A DNA stretch of 12,012 nucleotides from contig CAYYYP010000067.1 of assembly GCA_964475985.1 (NCBI GenBank), positions 1-12,012 of the forward strand, in the 5' to 3' direction. Below, piece after piece: positions 1-6,533 of this stretch. The translations under genes and the position numbers were made by a program. The stretch is from CAYYYP01 sp964475985. Lineage in GTDB: Bacteria > Bdellovibrionota > UBA1018 > CAYHWW01. Under the pieces are notes generated by a model. The model saw only the letters and a list, made by a program, of their open reading frames with translations. It made no database searches and had not been told where the DNA came from. Position 1 is the first letter of the stretch. The number at the start of each line of letters is the position of its first letter.

Positions 1-42
1 TCTTCACTACTCTTGATGCAATGCTCCTTAGTGACGGTATTT

Positions 43-121
43 TTGCGGCGATTCGCGCCGAATCTATTAAATTATAAAAATTTATAAACTGATTGAGTTG
101 ATCTTCAGCCTCTGTTATATC
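43..121 (+). promoter_or_regulatory. Putative promoter(s) of the 131-3228 unit
   Basis: Two candidate sigma70-like promoters lie ahead of the first gene. The better one is TTGAGT (93-98), a 17-base spacer, and TATATC (116-121), preceded by a TG dinucleotide at 113-114 in the extended -10 position. The hexamer ends 9 bases before the ATG at 131, so the leader would be only a few bases long. The other pairs TTGCGG (43-48) with TATTAA (65-70), which is followed by a very AT-rich stretch. A 5-bp hairpin (46-60, CGGCG/CGCCG) overlaps the upstream candidate. Matches are partial (4 of 6 in each hexamer of the downstream candidate), so this is a suggestion. Positions 1-97 hold nothing else I recognise. 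Confidence 0.3.
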
Positions 122-130
122 GCACGGGTT

Positions 131-991
131 ATGCAGCAACCGTGGGTTATAGTCCGATTCCCTATTTTAGTTTTAGCCATGCTCCTGGGCATAAGTGCTA
201 GCTGCCTCTGCGCAGCGGGCCATGGTGAACGTCAGAAGTTGATCCTCAGTTCCATGGGACCACTTTCCGCGGGTATTGCCGCCGAAATCTGCAACGCTTC
301 ACTGACCACCGAACCTAAATTGACTCCCGATGCAGCCGCGGAGGAGGTGGCTAAATTGGGCACTAAATTAGGTGAATATTTCCAGAGGGAGGGGGGGTTA
401 GACACTTTACTTCGCAATCATAATCAAAACGCAGTTGGTGTAGTCTACCGGGCCCAAGCGAAGCTTACTAAGGAGCAAAGGTTAGCCATGTCCATTAAGC
501 TCTTTGCCAATCCGCCATCAGAAATGCGGGACATCCTCGTAAAGGTTTACGGAACGATGTACCGGGTAGAAAATAAATCACATTCGCGCCGGGCAAAAAT
601 GGGAACGTGGACTTTGGGCATCCTTCTGCTTTATGCCTCCTATAAGGCACTTTGGTACCTCAATTCAGATTTTTTCTTTGTTGATCATCCAAGTCTAAAA
701 ATTGTGGCGGTCTTGCCGTTTGCCTATTTTTTAGGCGTGAAGAGGCTGCAGCAAATGTCAGAAACGGCTCTTGATGGAGACTATTTTGCGGACCTCTGGA
801 AAATATTTTTGCAAAAAGCCTATGAAGGAACCGACCCGCAGTTGGCTAGCCAATTACTTTTGCCTGTTCGGGTAAATTTTGAATCAGATGATCAGACCAT
901 TCCGCTTGAGAACTTGTCTGACGCCGAGGCGGATGTGGCCGAGATACCTGTGGGTCTCGAAAACTCCCTTGATGAAAGAAGAAGACGCTAA
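131..991 (+). CDS. Exported or membrane-anchored protein of unknown function
   Basis: I do not recognise this protein. Starting at the ATG at 131 it has 286 residues. The frame is open upstream to a TTG at 98, but that TTG overlaps a likely -35 box, and the ATG start places a clean hydrophobic signal segment (about 8-27) right at the N-terminus. A cysteine at residue 25 follows S-A-S, a poor lipobox, so a lipoprotein is possible but not supported. Residues about 30-155 look helical and soluble. Two further hydrophobic segments, about 158-177 and 188-203, probably form a membrane hairpin. The C-terminal 80 residues are acidic and end in a run of four arginines. The stop is 2 bases before the start of the PAN-module gene, so the two are almost certainly co-transcribed and translationally coupled. 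That context suggests it could anchor or help export its secreted partner; this is inference. Confidence 0.75.
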   Translation: MQQPWVIVRFPILVLAMLLGISASCLCAAGHGERQKLILSSMGPLSAGIAAEICNASLTTEPKLTPDAAAEEVAKLGTKLGEYFQREGGLDTLLRNHNQNAVGVVYRAQAKLTKEQRLAMSIKLFANPPSEMRDILVKVYGTMYRVENKSHSRRAKMGTWTLGILLLYASYKALWYLNSDFFFVDHPSLKIVAVLPFAYFLGVKRLQQMSETALDGDYFADLWKIFLQKAYEGTDPQLASQLLLPVRVNFESDDQTIPLENLSDAEADVAEIPVGLENSLDERRRR

Positions 992-993
992 TT

Positions 994-3228
994 ATGACCA
1001 AGCTTATCTATAGAGTACTTATTTTAATGTTTTTAAGTCCTGGCCTCTATGCGCAAACTCCACCCAGTCGACCAAACTGTGGGGCTTTTGCCGGACGAAC
1101 GATATGCGTCGGTCAGCAAGCAGTAATGCGTGACGAAAGGGATGGGAGTCACCGCAGAATTTGGGGTTTAGTTTCTCAAATAGATGTTCAGCGCCAGATT
1201 GTCCGGGTGGATTTTAATGGTCACATACGAAGTATGGATTTTCATTCTGAGGATGTTGCGCATTCGCTGCGCACTCGGGAGGATGCGAACGGACATAATA
1301 CTTACCGAGTCGGCATGGGGGTGACGGGGTGCGGTGAGGCGCAATCGGCGGGCAATAATCCGAGTTTGGGCATTGGCAACGTGAGATGTAGACATGAAAG
1401 TCCATTTAGCGGCCGCATTATTGGAGTTTTCCGAAATAGCTTTCAGGGACGAGAAGGCGCTCCTCTTTACGCAGTCCAAAATGAGCAAACCAGAACCCAC
1501 AAGTATACTTTTTACTTAAGCCCCGTTATTACGTCCGCACCGGGTATAGCCTCCCTTACGGATCTACTTTTGCCGGTCCGCGACTCCGTTCATTCCGTGA
1601 GTCTGTCGGCACCACCTCACGCCACTGAGTTTTATAGACTTAGAATGGGGCCACACCAGCTTGAATCCTGTGTAAGGGCGTGCCAGTTGGATTTCCAAAG
1701 TAGTGGAAGGTGTCAGGCCGTGGGTTTCATCCGGAATCAGCAGTTCACCCAAGCTGAGTGTAGGCTTTTATCTTCCGCCGATGCCTTTCTGATGGGCAAT
1801 GTTTTTTCCGGTCGGGAGGAAATGGCTAACTACCTTAATGGAAATGGTAACAATGTAATTCCACTTGATTACCAAAGCTGGCAATTCGATCGAGCGGGTG
1901 GAACCGCATTTGATATCGTATTCTTTCCGATGCTTTCAGTTCCTACTACCTCCAGTATTAGTAACTCGTTTTATGCAGATGAGGGTGTACCTAATGATTT
2001 TTTAGGCAACCACATCCTTTTTCCTGCCATCTATTTAAGAGTTTTTCCGATTCAGATTCACCGATTGATTGACGACGAAATTGCCCCTACTTTAGAAAAT
2101 TATCAAATTGTAACTTCGGGCAATTTGAGTATCTACTCGCCGCCTTCGAATCATCCGTACGTTCACAATACGAATGAATGTCGCGATGCCTGCAACAATG
2201 CCGGTACAGATTGCGTTGGTTTCCAAGTAGCGCGCGTACCATATGTCAACGCTGACCTTGCTTCGAGACCCTTAAGGCCCTACAGCTGCCGACTCGTTAA
2301 GGATGCAGTTTTGGAAGGGTACCCTAATCTAAGGCATGCTGGTCAACTTCCACTAGATAGATTAAATTTAAGCTCCGAAACAGGCCTAAATCACACGGTT
2401 TTTGCGGCTAAACTTTGCATCGCTCAAGGTGCGGTAGAACGGCATAATCTTTTTGGTGCTTCTAGTTGTGGTACCCAGGCGCCGCCCAATAGCCAACCCG
2501 GTGTTTCAACTTCCCCAGGCCGCAATGCAGACCTATCCGTACCGGCAGCTCCTCCCGTCTGGCGTTTCGTCAACTCGGATATCGAAGGCTACGACAAAGG
2601 TCATTTCGCCTTTACCGCGGCCGAAATGAATGGAGTAACGGATTTGAGCCACGCCGAAGCTCTTTGCCGTTCACGCTGTTCTGCCCAAGCGCTTCATGCT
2701 TCACCAACTAATGCTTGCAATGCCTTCAGCGTTCAGTTGCTAGGTACGCGTTCGCAAGGTCGCAGTCTCTGCTGGATTAAACACCTTCCTCCGGCCTCCC
2801 TTTCAACGGACAATGAGAATCGGATCATACCAACCCCCACGATGACAACGGTATTGCAGAATTCCTCACTCACCGTTTTGTTGCCGCTAGTCCGAAGTAA
2901 TTTAGCGGTTGACCTTCTGGGGCGCTGTCAAAGTTGTAGCAGTAGTTCGGCCCCGCATCGGATTCACCGCAATGCTATATTTAACGGATACGAATTAGCG
3001 CGGCGTCAGCTTGTCCGGCAGCCACGCTCTACAAACGTGATCGATCAGTGCTTAGCGCTTTGCGCAGAACGAGCCGTGAGCGAAGGGTGCAATACCGTGC
3101 GCATCACCCAAAGCTCCAGCAATGGTTTGCTATGGAGTTGTATGTTGCAGGCAATTCCACCGCTCGATCAGCGACAGCCTCGAGCGCTGCCGCAGAACAA
3201 TCGGCAGATTGTATTTACGATCCAATAA
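994..3228 (+). CDS. Secreted protein with four PAN/Apple-like cysteine modules
   Basis: A 744-residue protein with a signal peptide (residues 1-20, ending L-Y-A before Q-T-P-P). The mature protein repeats a cysteine pattern four times: C-x3-C, a third Cys followed by a hydrophobic pair, then a late Cys. Module 1 uses C226, C230, C240 (QAVGF) and C256 (RLL); module 2 C396, C400, C407 (VGF) and C432 (RLV); module 3 C558, C562, C575 (NAFSV) and C593; module 4 C686, C690, C699 (NTV) and C716 (MLQ). This is the layout of PAN/Apple domains, which in known proteins bind proteins or sugars. The N-terminal 150 residues hold other cysteines (29, 38, 113, 132) and a beta-rich segment with no family I can name. 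Disulphides imply an oxidising location: periplasm, cell surface or outside. The ATG at 994 follows purine-rich sequence inside the end of the upstream gene. A role in adhesion is inferred from the domain type. The module call rests on reading the pattern, not on a profile search. Confidence 0.8.
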   Translation: MTKLIYRVLILMFLSPGLYAQTPPSRPNCGAFAGRTICVGQQAVMRDERDGSHRRIWGLVSQIDVQRQIVRVDFNGHIRSMDFHSEDVAHSLRTREDANGHNTYRVGMGVTGCGEAQSAGNNPSLGIGNVRCRHESPFSGRIIGVFRNSFQGREGAPLYAVQNEQTRTHKYTFYLSPVITSAPGIASLTDLLLPVRDSVHSVSLSAPPHATEFYRLRMGPHQLESCVRACQLDFQSSGRCQAVGFIRNQQFTQAECRLLSSADAFLMGNVFSGREEMANYLNGNGNNVIPLDYQSWQFDRAGGTAFDIVFFPMLSVPTTSSISNSFYADEGVPNDFLGNHILFPAIYLRVFPIQIHRLIDDEIAPTLENYQIVTSGNLSIYSPPSNHPYVHNTNECRDACNNAGTDCVGFQVARVPYVNADLASRPLRPYSCRLVKDAVLEGYPNLRHAGQLPLDRLNLSSETGLNHTVFAAKLCIAQGAVERHNLFGASSCGTQAPPNSQPGVSTSPGRNADLSVPAAPPVWRFVNSDIEGYDKGHFAFTAAEMNGVTDLSHAEALCRSRCSAQALHASPTNACNAFSVQLLGTRSQGRSLCWIKHLPPASLSTDNENRIIPTPTMTTVLQNSSLTVLLPLVRSNLAVDLLGRCQSCSSSSAPHRIHRNAIFNGYELARRQLVRQPRSTNVIDQCLALCAERAVSEGCNTVRITQSSSNGLLWSCMLQAIPPLDQRQPRALPQNNRQIVFTIQ

Positions 3229-3245
3229 CTAGAATCGAGGATTTA

Positions 3246-4118
3246 TTAACGCCTGGCATTCCGCAATGAAGCTACGGCGCGGGTAATTTCGGCGCGAACA
3301 TAATTCCTAAATTCATCGAAGGCCTGCGGCGTAAGGTTCCACAGAAAATCAACCGGCAGTAATTTCAGAACAGGATCCTTCAAAACTTTTTCGGCTAAGC
3401 CTGGGTAATTTGCATTCGTAACCAGTACAAAATTTTCTGGATGGGAAACGCGGTTAGCAAGTAATTCTGCGTAATAATGAACGAGATCCCATAGGGTCTC
3501 CAAGCTTAAATTACCCAATACCATGTTGGAGCAGGAAGGGTTTCCCTTGCATATTCTCGTCCGTATGTCTTCAAGCTCCCGGTGCGCCACCAGAACGTCA
3601 TCTTGATCGTACTGAATTATATGAGCTGCTTCATGAGTTAATATATAGCCTAGTGCTTCTGGGCTTTCAGAGCCTTCAATTCCAAAAATAATTCTATTTC
3701 TATGGTACTCGGCGGTTTTTCGTACCAGCCCTCGCACAAACAGAATTTGCGTGCGGCGTGTTGCAATGAATTGTAAAGCTTCCAGCTGCTCGGGCGAAAG
3801 TGGCTGTCTCTCTAGGCTTGCATAAATTCTCGTTACCTTATTTTCCGGCTCCGATTCAAATGTGTGCACAGTTTCGTCTATATCGCTCCAACGTGTGATC
3901 ACCCTTGAATCCGCCGCATCAACGACTTCGCTTTGTTGCCGCAGCTGCTCAAAAAGCGGCAAATCCGGTTCCTGTTTCGTGGATGTCCTTACCGAAGCCG
4001 AACCGGTGAGGAAAATCCGGTCACATTCCGAGCGTGCATTTTTAGGCTCAGGCGTGGCCCAAACCATGGATATGGAAGAAAAGAAAATTAATAGAGTTAT
4101 GCCGCGAAGCCAATTCAC
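3246..4118 (-). CDS. Secreted putative zinc metallopeptidase (HEAAH motif)
   Basis: A 290-residue protein beginning at a GTG (4116-4118), with a signal peptide at residues 1-21 ending M-V-W-A before T-P-E. Residues 158-170 contain T-H-E-A-A-H-I-I-Q-Y, an HExxH zinc motif with H162 and H166 as ligands and E163 as the catalytic base. About 50 residues later, Y-A-E-L-L-A-N-R (E218) resembles the downstream glutamate helix (ExxAD-like) of gluzincins, here with Asn instead of Asp; E181 or E183 are other possible third ligands. Cys 32, 190 and 196 could form a disulphide. It would act on a protein in the periplasm or outside; the substrate is unknown. It is the second gene after the B12 riboswitch, 87 bases behind its neighbour, and convergent with the PAN-module gene (17-base gap). 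No convincing SD precedes the GTG. The zinc site is clear in pattern; the family is not assigned. Confidence 0.75.
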   Translation of the reverse strand: MNWLRGITLLIFFSSISMVWATPEPKNARSECDRIFLTGSASVRTSTKQEPDLPLFEQLRQQSEVVDAADSRVITRWSDIDETVHTFESEPENKVTRIYASLERQPLSPEQLEALQFIATRRTQILFVRGLVRKTAEYHRNRIIFGIEGSESPEALGYILTHEAAHIIQYDQDDVLVAHRELEDIRTRICKGNPSCSNMVLGNLSLETLWDLVHYYAELLANRVSHPENFVLVTNANYPGLAEKVLKDPVLKLLPVDFLWNLTPQAFDEFRNYVRAEITRAVASLRNARR

Positions 4119-4154
4119 AGAGCAATTCGTTAACCAATTCGGAGCACTTGTTCA

Positions 4155-4160
4155 ATTATA
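4155..4160 (-). promoter_or_regulatory. Possible -10 box ahead of the peptidase gene
   Basis: The minus strand reads a perfect TATAAT here, 36 bases before the GTG start of the peptidase gene. No -35-like hexamer is found 16-18 bases upstream. The peptidase gene may therefore have its own weak promoter in addition to read-through from the riboswitch-controlled gene, or the match may be chance in AT-rich sequence. Confidence 0.2.
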
Positions 4161-4205
4161 ACTATAAGAACGTCATACGCTGCCCCGAACGGGTTAACAC
4201 GAAGA

Positions 4206-4712
4206 TTACTCTTGGGGGTTGCGAGTGCAGAGTGCCCTTATCTCGGGAGAAAGCTCTCTTACAACTCCACTGTTGCCCTCCACAAAAGATTCGGTAGCCG
4301 TGCCAATATCTACCAGCACTTCTCGCCCGGGGTTCAAGTTTTGCGGACCTACTTGCGGTAACTCGGCAGGGGTAGAATGAAATGAGATGTAGCGAAGGCC
4401 CATGTTAGAGTTCGAAAAAAATAACCAATTACCGCCAGGCCGCTCCGGGGACTGAAGCTGCATGGTTCCGATCACGCTGTAGGGCACAAGACTATGGCCA
4501 GGCCTCCACTGGCCGCGCCAACTGGCTTGCAAAAGTTCCAACCTAAGATTGAAGTTAAAGGAACCTTCATCCCGCTCCCGTGGACGATAAACTCCTTGGC
4601 AAGTAAATGCGGCCTCTGAACTGGTCGCGTTGGCGGGACTTAAAAAATACCGGACAGGAATGAAACTAAATAAAAATGTAACCATCAATCTATTTAAAAA
4701 AACTAAGTTCAT
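4206..4712 (-). CDS. Small secreted protein under a cobalamin riboswitch
   Basis: A 168-residue protein of no family I recognise. The signal peptide spans residues 1-29, ending P-A-N-A before T-S-S. The mature part has just two cysteines, C38 near its start and C162 near its end, which could join the termini by a disulphide. Alternating polar and hydrophobic residues with many Gly, Pro and Asn suggest a small beta-rich domain. The ATG at 4712 has a well-spaced SD (GAGAG, 7 bases upstream); an internal ATG at codon 10 would shorten the signal peptide and has less support. It is the first gene after the riboswitch at 4977-4843, so its synthesis is probably controlled by cobalamin. It is followed by the putative secreted peptidase gene after 87 bases. 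A role in capturing or freeing cobalamin would fit the regulation, but the sequence itself shows no such function. Confidence 0.75.
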   Translation of the reverse strand: MNLVFLNRLMVTFLFSFIPVRYFLSPANATSSEAAFTCQGVYRPRERDEGSFNFNLRLELLQASWRGQWRPGHSLVPYSVIGTMQLQSPERPGGNWLFFSNSNMGLRYISFHSTPAELPQVGPQNLNPGREVLVDIGTATESFVEGNSGVVRELSPEIRALCTRNPQE

Positions 4713-4715
4713 AAA

Positions 4716-4832
4716 TTAACTCTCATTTCCACGGAGAAACTTATGAGAAGGCTTTTCAGGAAGTGAATGGAGTCGATGGCAATAGCTTGCGCTAAAGAAG
4801 GACCGCCCTCCACCTCGAAGAGCCAATCTCAT
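4716..4832 (-). CDS. Possible 38-codon leader ORF
   Basis: Between the riboswitch and the first controlled gene, the minus strand holds an ATG (4830-4832) followed by 37 sense codons and TAA (4716-4718). The stop lies only 3 bases before the ATG of the secreted-protein gene. The peptide is Arg-, Ser- and Gly-rich and looks like no known protein. No SD precedes its ATG, so it may be chance. If translated, its terminating ribosomes would melt the hairpin over the downstream SD and couple the two genes. Confidence 0.2.
   Translation of the reverse strand: MRLALRGGGRSFFSASYCHRLHSLPEKPSHKFLRGNES
4721..4748 (-). promoter_or_regulatory. SD-sequestering hairpin (likely expression platform)
   Basis: In the minus-strand RNA, TCTCA (4748-4744) can pair with TGAGA (4725-4721), and inside it TTTC pairs with GAAA around a six-base loop. 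The 3' arm contains most of the GAGAG Shine-Dalgarno of the secreted-protein gene, 7 bases from its ATG. No strong hairpin-plus-U-run terminator is visible between the riboswitch and the gene, so translation control fits better than attenuation. The pairing is read directly; the role is inference. Confidence 0.4.
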
Positions 4833-4842
4833 ATGTTAGGGC

Positions 4843-4977
4843 TTAGCAGTGCGCTCGGACTCAGAAGAGGACCATCCTCTCAATACCGTTGCGGGTCAGT
4901 GCTGGATTCTCACCAGCTTCAGCTTTTTGCTAAGCTTTTAACAAACGTGATGCTCTCGTAGCTAGAGCAGTGCTCAG
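4843..4977 (-). promoter_or_regulatory. Cobalamin (B12) riboswitch, compact form
   Basis: On the minus strand, positions 4920-4885 read GAAGCTGGTGAGAATCC, a short link, then CCCGCAACGGT. These are the hallmark conserved blocks of the cobalamin aptamer (GGTGnnAATCC and CCCGCnACnGT), with the stem GCTGG/CCAGC around TGAGAAT. Next come a 7-bp hairpin (GAGAGGA/TCCTCTTC) and GAGTCCGAGCGCACTGC, which matches the B12-box consensus rAGYCMGgAgaCCkGCc over its first seven bases and again at CTGC, with one extra base between. The 5' segment GAGCACTGCTC (4975-4965) can pair with the 3' GCACTGCT (4852-4845) with one mismatch, closing the fold. The peripheral arm after ACGGT is much shorter than in the large AdoCbl type, suggesting a compact subtype. 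Genes downstream on this strand are the secreted protein (4712-4206) and the putative peptidase (4118-3246). The outer boundaries are approximate. Confidence 0.85.
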
Positions 4978-5023
4978 GCGTCAAGAAAAGTTTTCTATTC
5001 GAAATCCTCATCGGAAAGTTTAG

Positions 5024-5029
5024 ATTATG
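5024..5029 (-). promoter_or_regulatory. Possible -10 box for the riboswitch transcript
   Basis: The minus strand reads CATAAT at 5029-5024, five of six matches to the -10 consensus, about 50 bases upstream of the riboswitch fold and just past the stop of the 462-residue gene. A TTGACG at 4985-4980 is a second -35 candidate but has only a weak TACGAG partner. No terminator separates the upstream gene from the riboswitch, so read-through from that gene is also possible. Confidence 0.2.
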
Positions 5030-5037
5030 GCAATCAA

Positions 5038-6426
5038 TCATAACAAATCTAGTGCGCAGCGGTGTGCGCGACTGTTTTCCTTGAGTACCGCGTATTTTGC
5101 TATGAATTCTTCGATCTCGTTGACGGCAGCTCGGCCTTTGGGGGTTTGAGCTTCGGCCCGCATTGTTTTGGCAGCATCGAGTAAATTATTAAGGGCGATA
5201 ATTTCTAGTTTGAGCGGCAATTCGATGATCACGGATTCCCGGCCTAAAAATCCGTATTTAATCTGATTCACGGTGAAACTATTTAACTGTTTGATTTGTG
5301 TTTGATACCGCGCTCGAAACTCAATCACCACTGGAACCAGGATGAGTTTAGCAACTTCTTCGCTGCTTAAAAACCGGATACGGGAACTAGAATTTTGCCA
5401 AGCTGCGAGATAATGGGCCAACCGAATCCAGCCGATTAGGGAATTTTGAAAATATTTATCAACTTGAGGGTGACGGGATTTGCGAATGACAGCAGCTTCG
5501 CCCATAAATTCCGTGCTGGATATTGTGCCAAAGTAATCCTGCACAAGGGATAGCAGTTCTTCTCGGGTGTCAACGCCGGTGCTAAGGTTGCGCTGGAGTA
5601 ACCAATCGGCTAGTAGGGGAATCTTTATGCGTGGCAATACCTCGGTATTATCCGCGTCGCGCTTTTCTATTAATTCGGTAAGTGGTTGTTGCTCCTTTTC
5701 AGATATAAGCAAAGAAAAACGACTATACGATTCCGCGACAAATTCTCGGCAAAGGAAACTTAGAAGATCGACGGTTCTCACATCGAGCACGCTTGATGCG
5801 ACTAGTTTCAAAGGTGAAGGATCATCGATGGCATAGTTAAACAGGCCGCGTTTTTTTTCGGAAATGAAGTGAAATAGTTGTTCGCGGGACTGGATTTTGC
5901 CAAGGACGCTCAGCAAAGCTAAATTGATCCTCCGATCGAACACCGGCGCAGACCCATATTCAATTCGATTAACCGTATTTCGGTGAGGATACTGCAATTC
6001 CGAGTAATGACGAACAAATTCCACCACCGGAAAATTTCGATAAATTACTGGATCGCCATATTCTCCGCGGAGCGGGTAGGGACGATGATTGATTTTAATT
6101 TCATAGGATCGTCCATTGGAATTCGTAAAAAAATCAATCGGTCTGTTGAAATTAATGTCTCGATCGCGAGTCTCTTCAGGAAGGCCCAACCCTACTCGAA
6201 TCATGGGCATCCAATTATTAGTTGTATCAGCCTGGTCGGAGGTCGAGTCCTCTAAAAGCAAAGTGGTAAGGCGGTCGATGATTATCTTGTCAGACCGGGT
6301 GGTATCATCAACCCGGGGAAGTGGCGGGGGAGCTGCCATCGCGTTAAGGAAGGTCATTTGGCCGACTAAGTAAATGACACTCGGAATCACGAAAAGTTTA
6401 GATTTAAAATTTGGCATAGACTTCAA
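5038..6426 (-). CDS. Exported protein of unknown function, mostly helical
   Basis: A 462-residue protein I do not recognise. The signal peptide covers about residues 1-32, with a hydrophobic core from L11 to L27 and cleavage near A-M-A-A before P-P-P-L-P. The start is uncertain: a TTG at 6424-6426 has AGG five bases upstream, while an ATG three codons later (6415-6417) has only a very close GAAG. Both keep the signal peptide. The mature protein opens with a Pro-rich linker. Residues 70-165 contain many Asn, Arg and Tyr and look beta-rich; from about 165 to the end it is predominantly helical. Cys 226 and Cys 457 are its only cysteines. No catalytic motif or repeat is apparent. It is divergent from the 869-residue gene (107-base gap) and sits directly upstream of the riboswitch, so it is outside B12 control unless that leader has its own promoter nearby. 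Confidence 0.75.
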   Translation of the reverse strand: MKSMPNFKSKLFVIPSVIYLVGQMTFLNAMAAPPPLPRVDDTTRSDKIIIDRLTTLLLEDSTSDQADTTNNWMPMIRVGLGLPEETRDRDINFNRPIDFFTNSNGRSYEIKINHRPYPLRGEYGDPVIYRNFPVVEFVRHYSELQYPHRNTVNRIEYGSAPVFDRRINLALLSVLGKIQSREQLFHFISEKKRGLFNYAIDDPSPLKLVASSVLDVRTVDLLSFLCREFVAESYSRFSLLISEKEQQPLTELIEKRDADNTEVLPRIKIPLLADWLLQRNLSTGVDTREELLSLVQDYFGTISSTEFMGEAAVIRKSRHPQVDKYFQNSLIGWIRLAHYLAAWQNSSSRIRFLSSEEVAKLILVPVVIEFRARYQTQIKQLNSFTVNQIKYGFLGRESVIIELPLKLEIIALNNLLDAAKTMRAEAQTPKGRAAVNEIEEFIAKYAVLKENSRAHRCALDLL

Positions 6427-6435
6427 GGTGACCTA

Positions 6436-6445
6436 CCAGGCCTGG
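6436..6445. repeat. Perfect 10-bp palindrome in the divergent promoter region
   Basis: CCAGGCCTGG is fully self-complementary and lies about 10 bases upstream of the start of the minus-strand 462-residue gene, inside the 107-base divergent intergenic region. It could be an operator or a short RNA stem near that gene's ribosome binding site. A 10-base palindrome can occur by chance. Confidence 0.2.
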
Positions 6446-6491
6446 GGCCAACTCACTATTGTAAAATTTTCGGGGTAAAACGTCATAAATA

Positions 6492-6527
6492 AAAACTGTT
6501 TAGTTTTAGTGTGGGTCATGCTAAAAT
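6492..6527 (+). promoter_or_regulatory. Extended -10 promoter for a leaderless message
   Basis: TGCTAAAAT at 6519-6527 is an extended -10 element (TG, one base, then TAAAAT with five of six matches), with a weak TTTAGT -35 seventeen bases upstream (6499-6504). The -10 ends only 6 bases before the ATG at 6534, so transcription would start at or next to the start codon. That agrees with the absence of any SD there. The inverted repeat AAAACT/AGTTTT (6492-6507) overlaps the -35, and TTTTAG (6504-6509) can pair with CTAAAA (6521-6526) over the -10, so a repressor site is conceivable. Confidence 0.45.
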
Positions 6528-6533
6528 CCCCAG

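Noticed and set aside
46..60. Hairpin CGGCG-ATTCG-CGCCG as a terminator
   Set aside because: On the plus strand it is followed by a mixed AT-rich sequence rather than a U run, and on the minus strand by A residues; it is too short to call.
98..130. TTG at 98 as start of the first gene
   Set aside because: The TTG overlaps a likely -35 box, has no SD, and the ATG at 131 puts the hydrophobic signal segment at the N-terminus as expected.
3862..4161. Plus-strand open frame of 99 codons
   Set aside because: It lies antisense to the signal peptide and N-terminal region of the HEAAH putative peptidase, which has the far better protein features.
4881..4920. Plus-strand reading TTGCGGGTCAGTGCTGGATT as a riboswitch (TPP or FMN-like)
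   Set aside because: No TPP or FMN consensus fits in this direction, while the reverse complement matches the cobalamin core closely.
4767..4961. Plus-strand open frame of 64 codons
   Set aside because: It runs antisense through the cobalamin riboswitch, has no SD, and its composition is explained by the conserved RNA on the other strand.
4984..4996. AGAAAA-G-TTTTCT inverted repeat as a terminator after the 462-residue gene
   Set aside because: It is AT-only in its arms apart from one G-C pair, has a one-base loop, and is not followed by a U run; it is probably chance.
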